DNA of 64,000 nucleotides from Malurus cyaneus samueli (taxonomy: Eukaryota > Chordata > Aves > Passeriformes > Maluridae), in the NCBI GenBank assembly GCA_009741485.1, contig CM019218.1, positions 28,074,115 through 28,138,114 on the forward strand, given 5' to 3'. Below the pieces are notes generated by a model. It ran no database searches. It had not been told where the DNA came from and worked only from the letters and a program-made list of their open reading frames with translations. The position numbers were made by a program, and so were the translations under genes. Below are positions 63,301 through 64,000 of this stretch, piece by piece. Within the stretch, counting starts at the first letter, position 1, and the number at the start of each line of letters is the position of its first letter.

Positions 63301-64000
63301 ATTTTCCTTGCTATAAGCAGCACAAAATAAAAATTGAATAAATGTTAGTCATGTGTCTTACTAAATGCTTAATACATTTTCAGGGACTACTGTGGTGAAT
63401 ACAACGTAAACAGGAAACAAGAATGAGAATGTTACAAGTAACTGCATTTGTATGGGGAAAATGCAGGTTTGAACCTGTTGCTCACTGGTCATAACTTGCC
63501 AGTCTTATATCCAAAATATTTGAGTCATCGAAAAGACATGTAGAAGGAAAACTCAAATGACCAGTCACACTGAAGAATTCACTGCAAGGAGTCAAACTTA
63601 GCATATTGCAAATAATGTGTAACCAGATATTAATCTAAATTTTAAAACAGCTGCAGATGAGAAAGTGGGCATAGAAAGTGATAAGCATAAACCAGCTTCT
63701 TCCTTAGAGCTAATATGAAGGTCTATGTTGCACTGATTCTACACAGTGAATAGTTCAACTCTCATTTTTGCATTCCTGTAATGCTTTCTGGCCCAGACAT
63801 TTTCATAAGGCATCATGAGTGACAACAATGCATTACTACAGCATTTCTGTAGCCAAGAGCAGGCAAAGGCAGCATCCTTACCAGCACTTAGGACTCTTCA
63901 AAACCAGCTTGAAGAAGTGTGGTGGCTACAATGCTATGACCTCAAATCTGAAACAACAAACAGGGAAGGTCGACATTTTTTCCTGGTGTTGGGTAATTCA
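60357..64000. other. AT-rich non-coding stretch to the end of the window
   Basis: Open frames stay below about 77 codons and match no known protein. An 8-bp palindromic pair (CTTTGAAA / TTTCAAAG) occurs near 62600-62625. No repeat family, RNA gene or exon recognised. Confidence 0.6.

Noticed and set aside
1..64000. Search for CRISPR arrays, operons, ribosome binding sites, tRNA and rRNA genes
   Set aside because: The sequence is clearly vertebrate nuclear DNA. No regularly spaced repeat array, cloverleaf or rRNA segment was seen, and prokaryotic signals do not apply.

Overview
This window looks like non-coding nuclear DNA from a bird. It is AT-rich, CpG-poor and full of stops in every frame, and I found no complete protein-coding gene, rRNA, tRNA, operon or CRISPR array. 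The assignment to a bird (at least a sauropsid) rests on repeats. Three copies carry the characteristic avian CR1 LINE 3' end (minus strand at 9893 and 52872, plus strand at 60230), with the AGAATCATAGAATCATAG / CCTTTGAGGTCTCTTCCAACCC type of terminus. Two much older, longer CR1-clade copies lie at 12655-14010 and 28029-28900, both minus. A 1.1 kb solo LTR at 20792-21890 resembles avian ERV-L LTRs. A single N at 12462 marks it as draft assembly.

Layout. 1-9353: AT-rich unique sequence with one 28-nt poly-A run, a short pyrimidine-rich stretch (5212-5292) and several exon-like open stretches of low certainty. 9354-9685: an uninterrupted 332-bp pyrimidine tract, the most extreme low-complexity feature here. 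9893-14010: a young CR1 3' end, an N-interrupted 25-bp duplication and a 1.35 kb ancient CR1 with a recognisable reverse-transcriptase motif on the minus strand. 14011-20759: mostly featureless, with a GC-richer patch near 15.8-16.2 kb. 20792-21890: solo LTR with five copies of a short internal repeat. 21891-30037: unique sequence, a second ancient CR1 and a three-copy ~80-bp tandem repeat. 30038-39344: featureless AT-rich DNA. 39345-39790: a GC- and CpG-enriched island holding a 120-codon minus-strand ORF, the best place to look for an unrecognised exon or retrocopy. 42-44.5 kb: poly-A runs, a MIR-type SINE relic and other old repeat fragments. 46634-46766: an exon-like open stretch behind a good splice acceptor. 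52.8-64 kb: two CR1 3' ends, a palindromic MITE-like relic at 56.1 kb, and otherwise unique sequence.

The window is most simply read as an intergenic region or a very large intron. Nothing in it forms a pathway or gene cluster. The exon candidates are listed as findings rather than genes, because stop-free stretches of this size with flanking splice-like signals are expected by chance in 64 kb. I did not find convincing evidence of a new biological system. The items most worth checking are the CpG-enriched ORF island, the 332-bp polypurine/polypyrimidine tract, and the exon candidates at 25939-25981 and 46634-46766.
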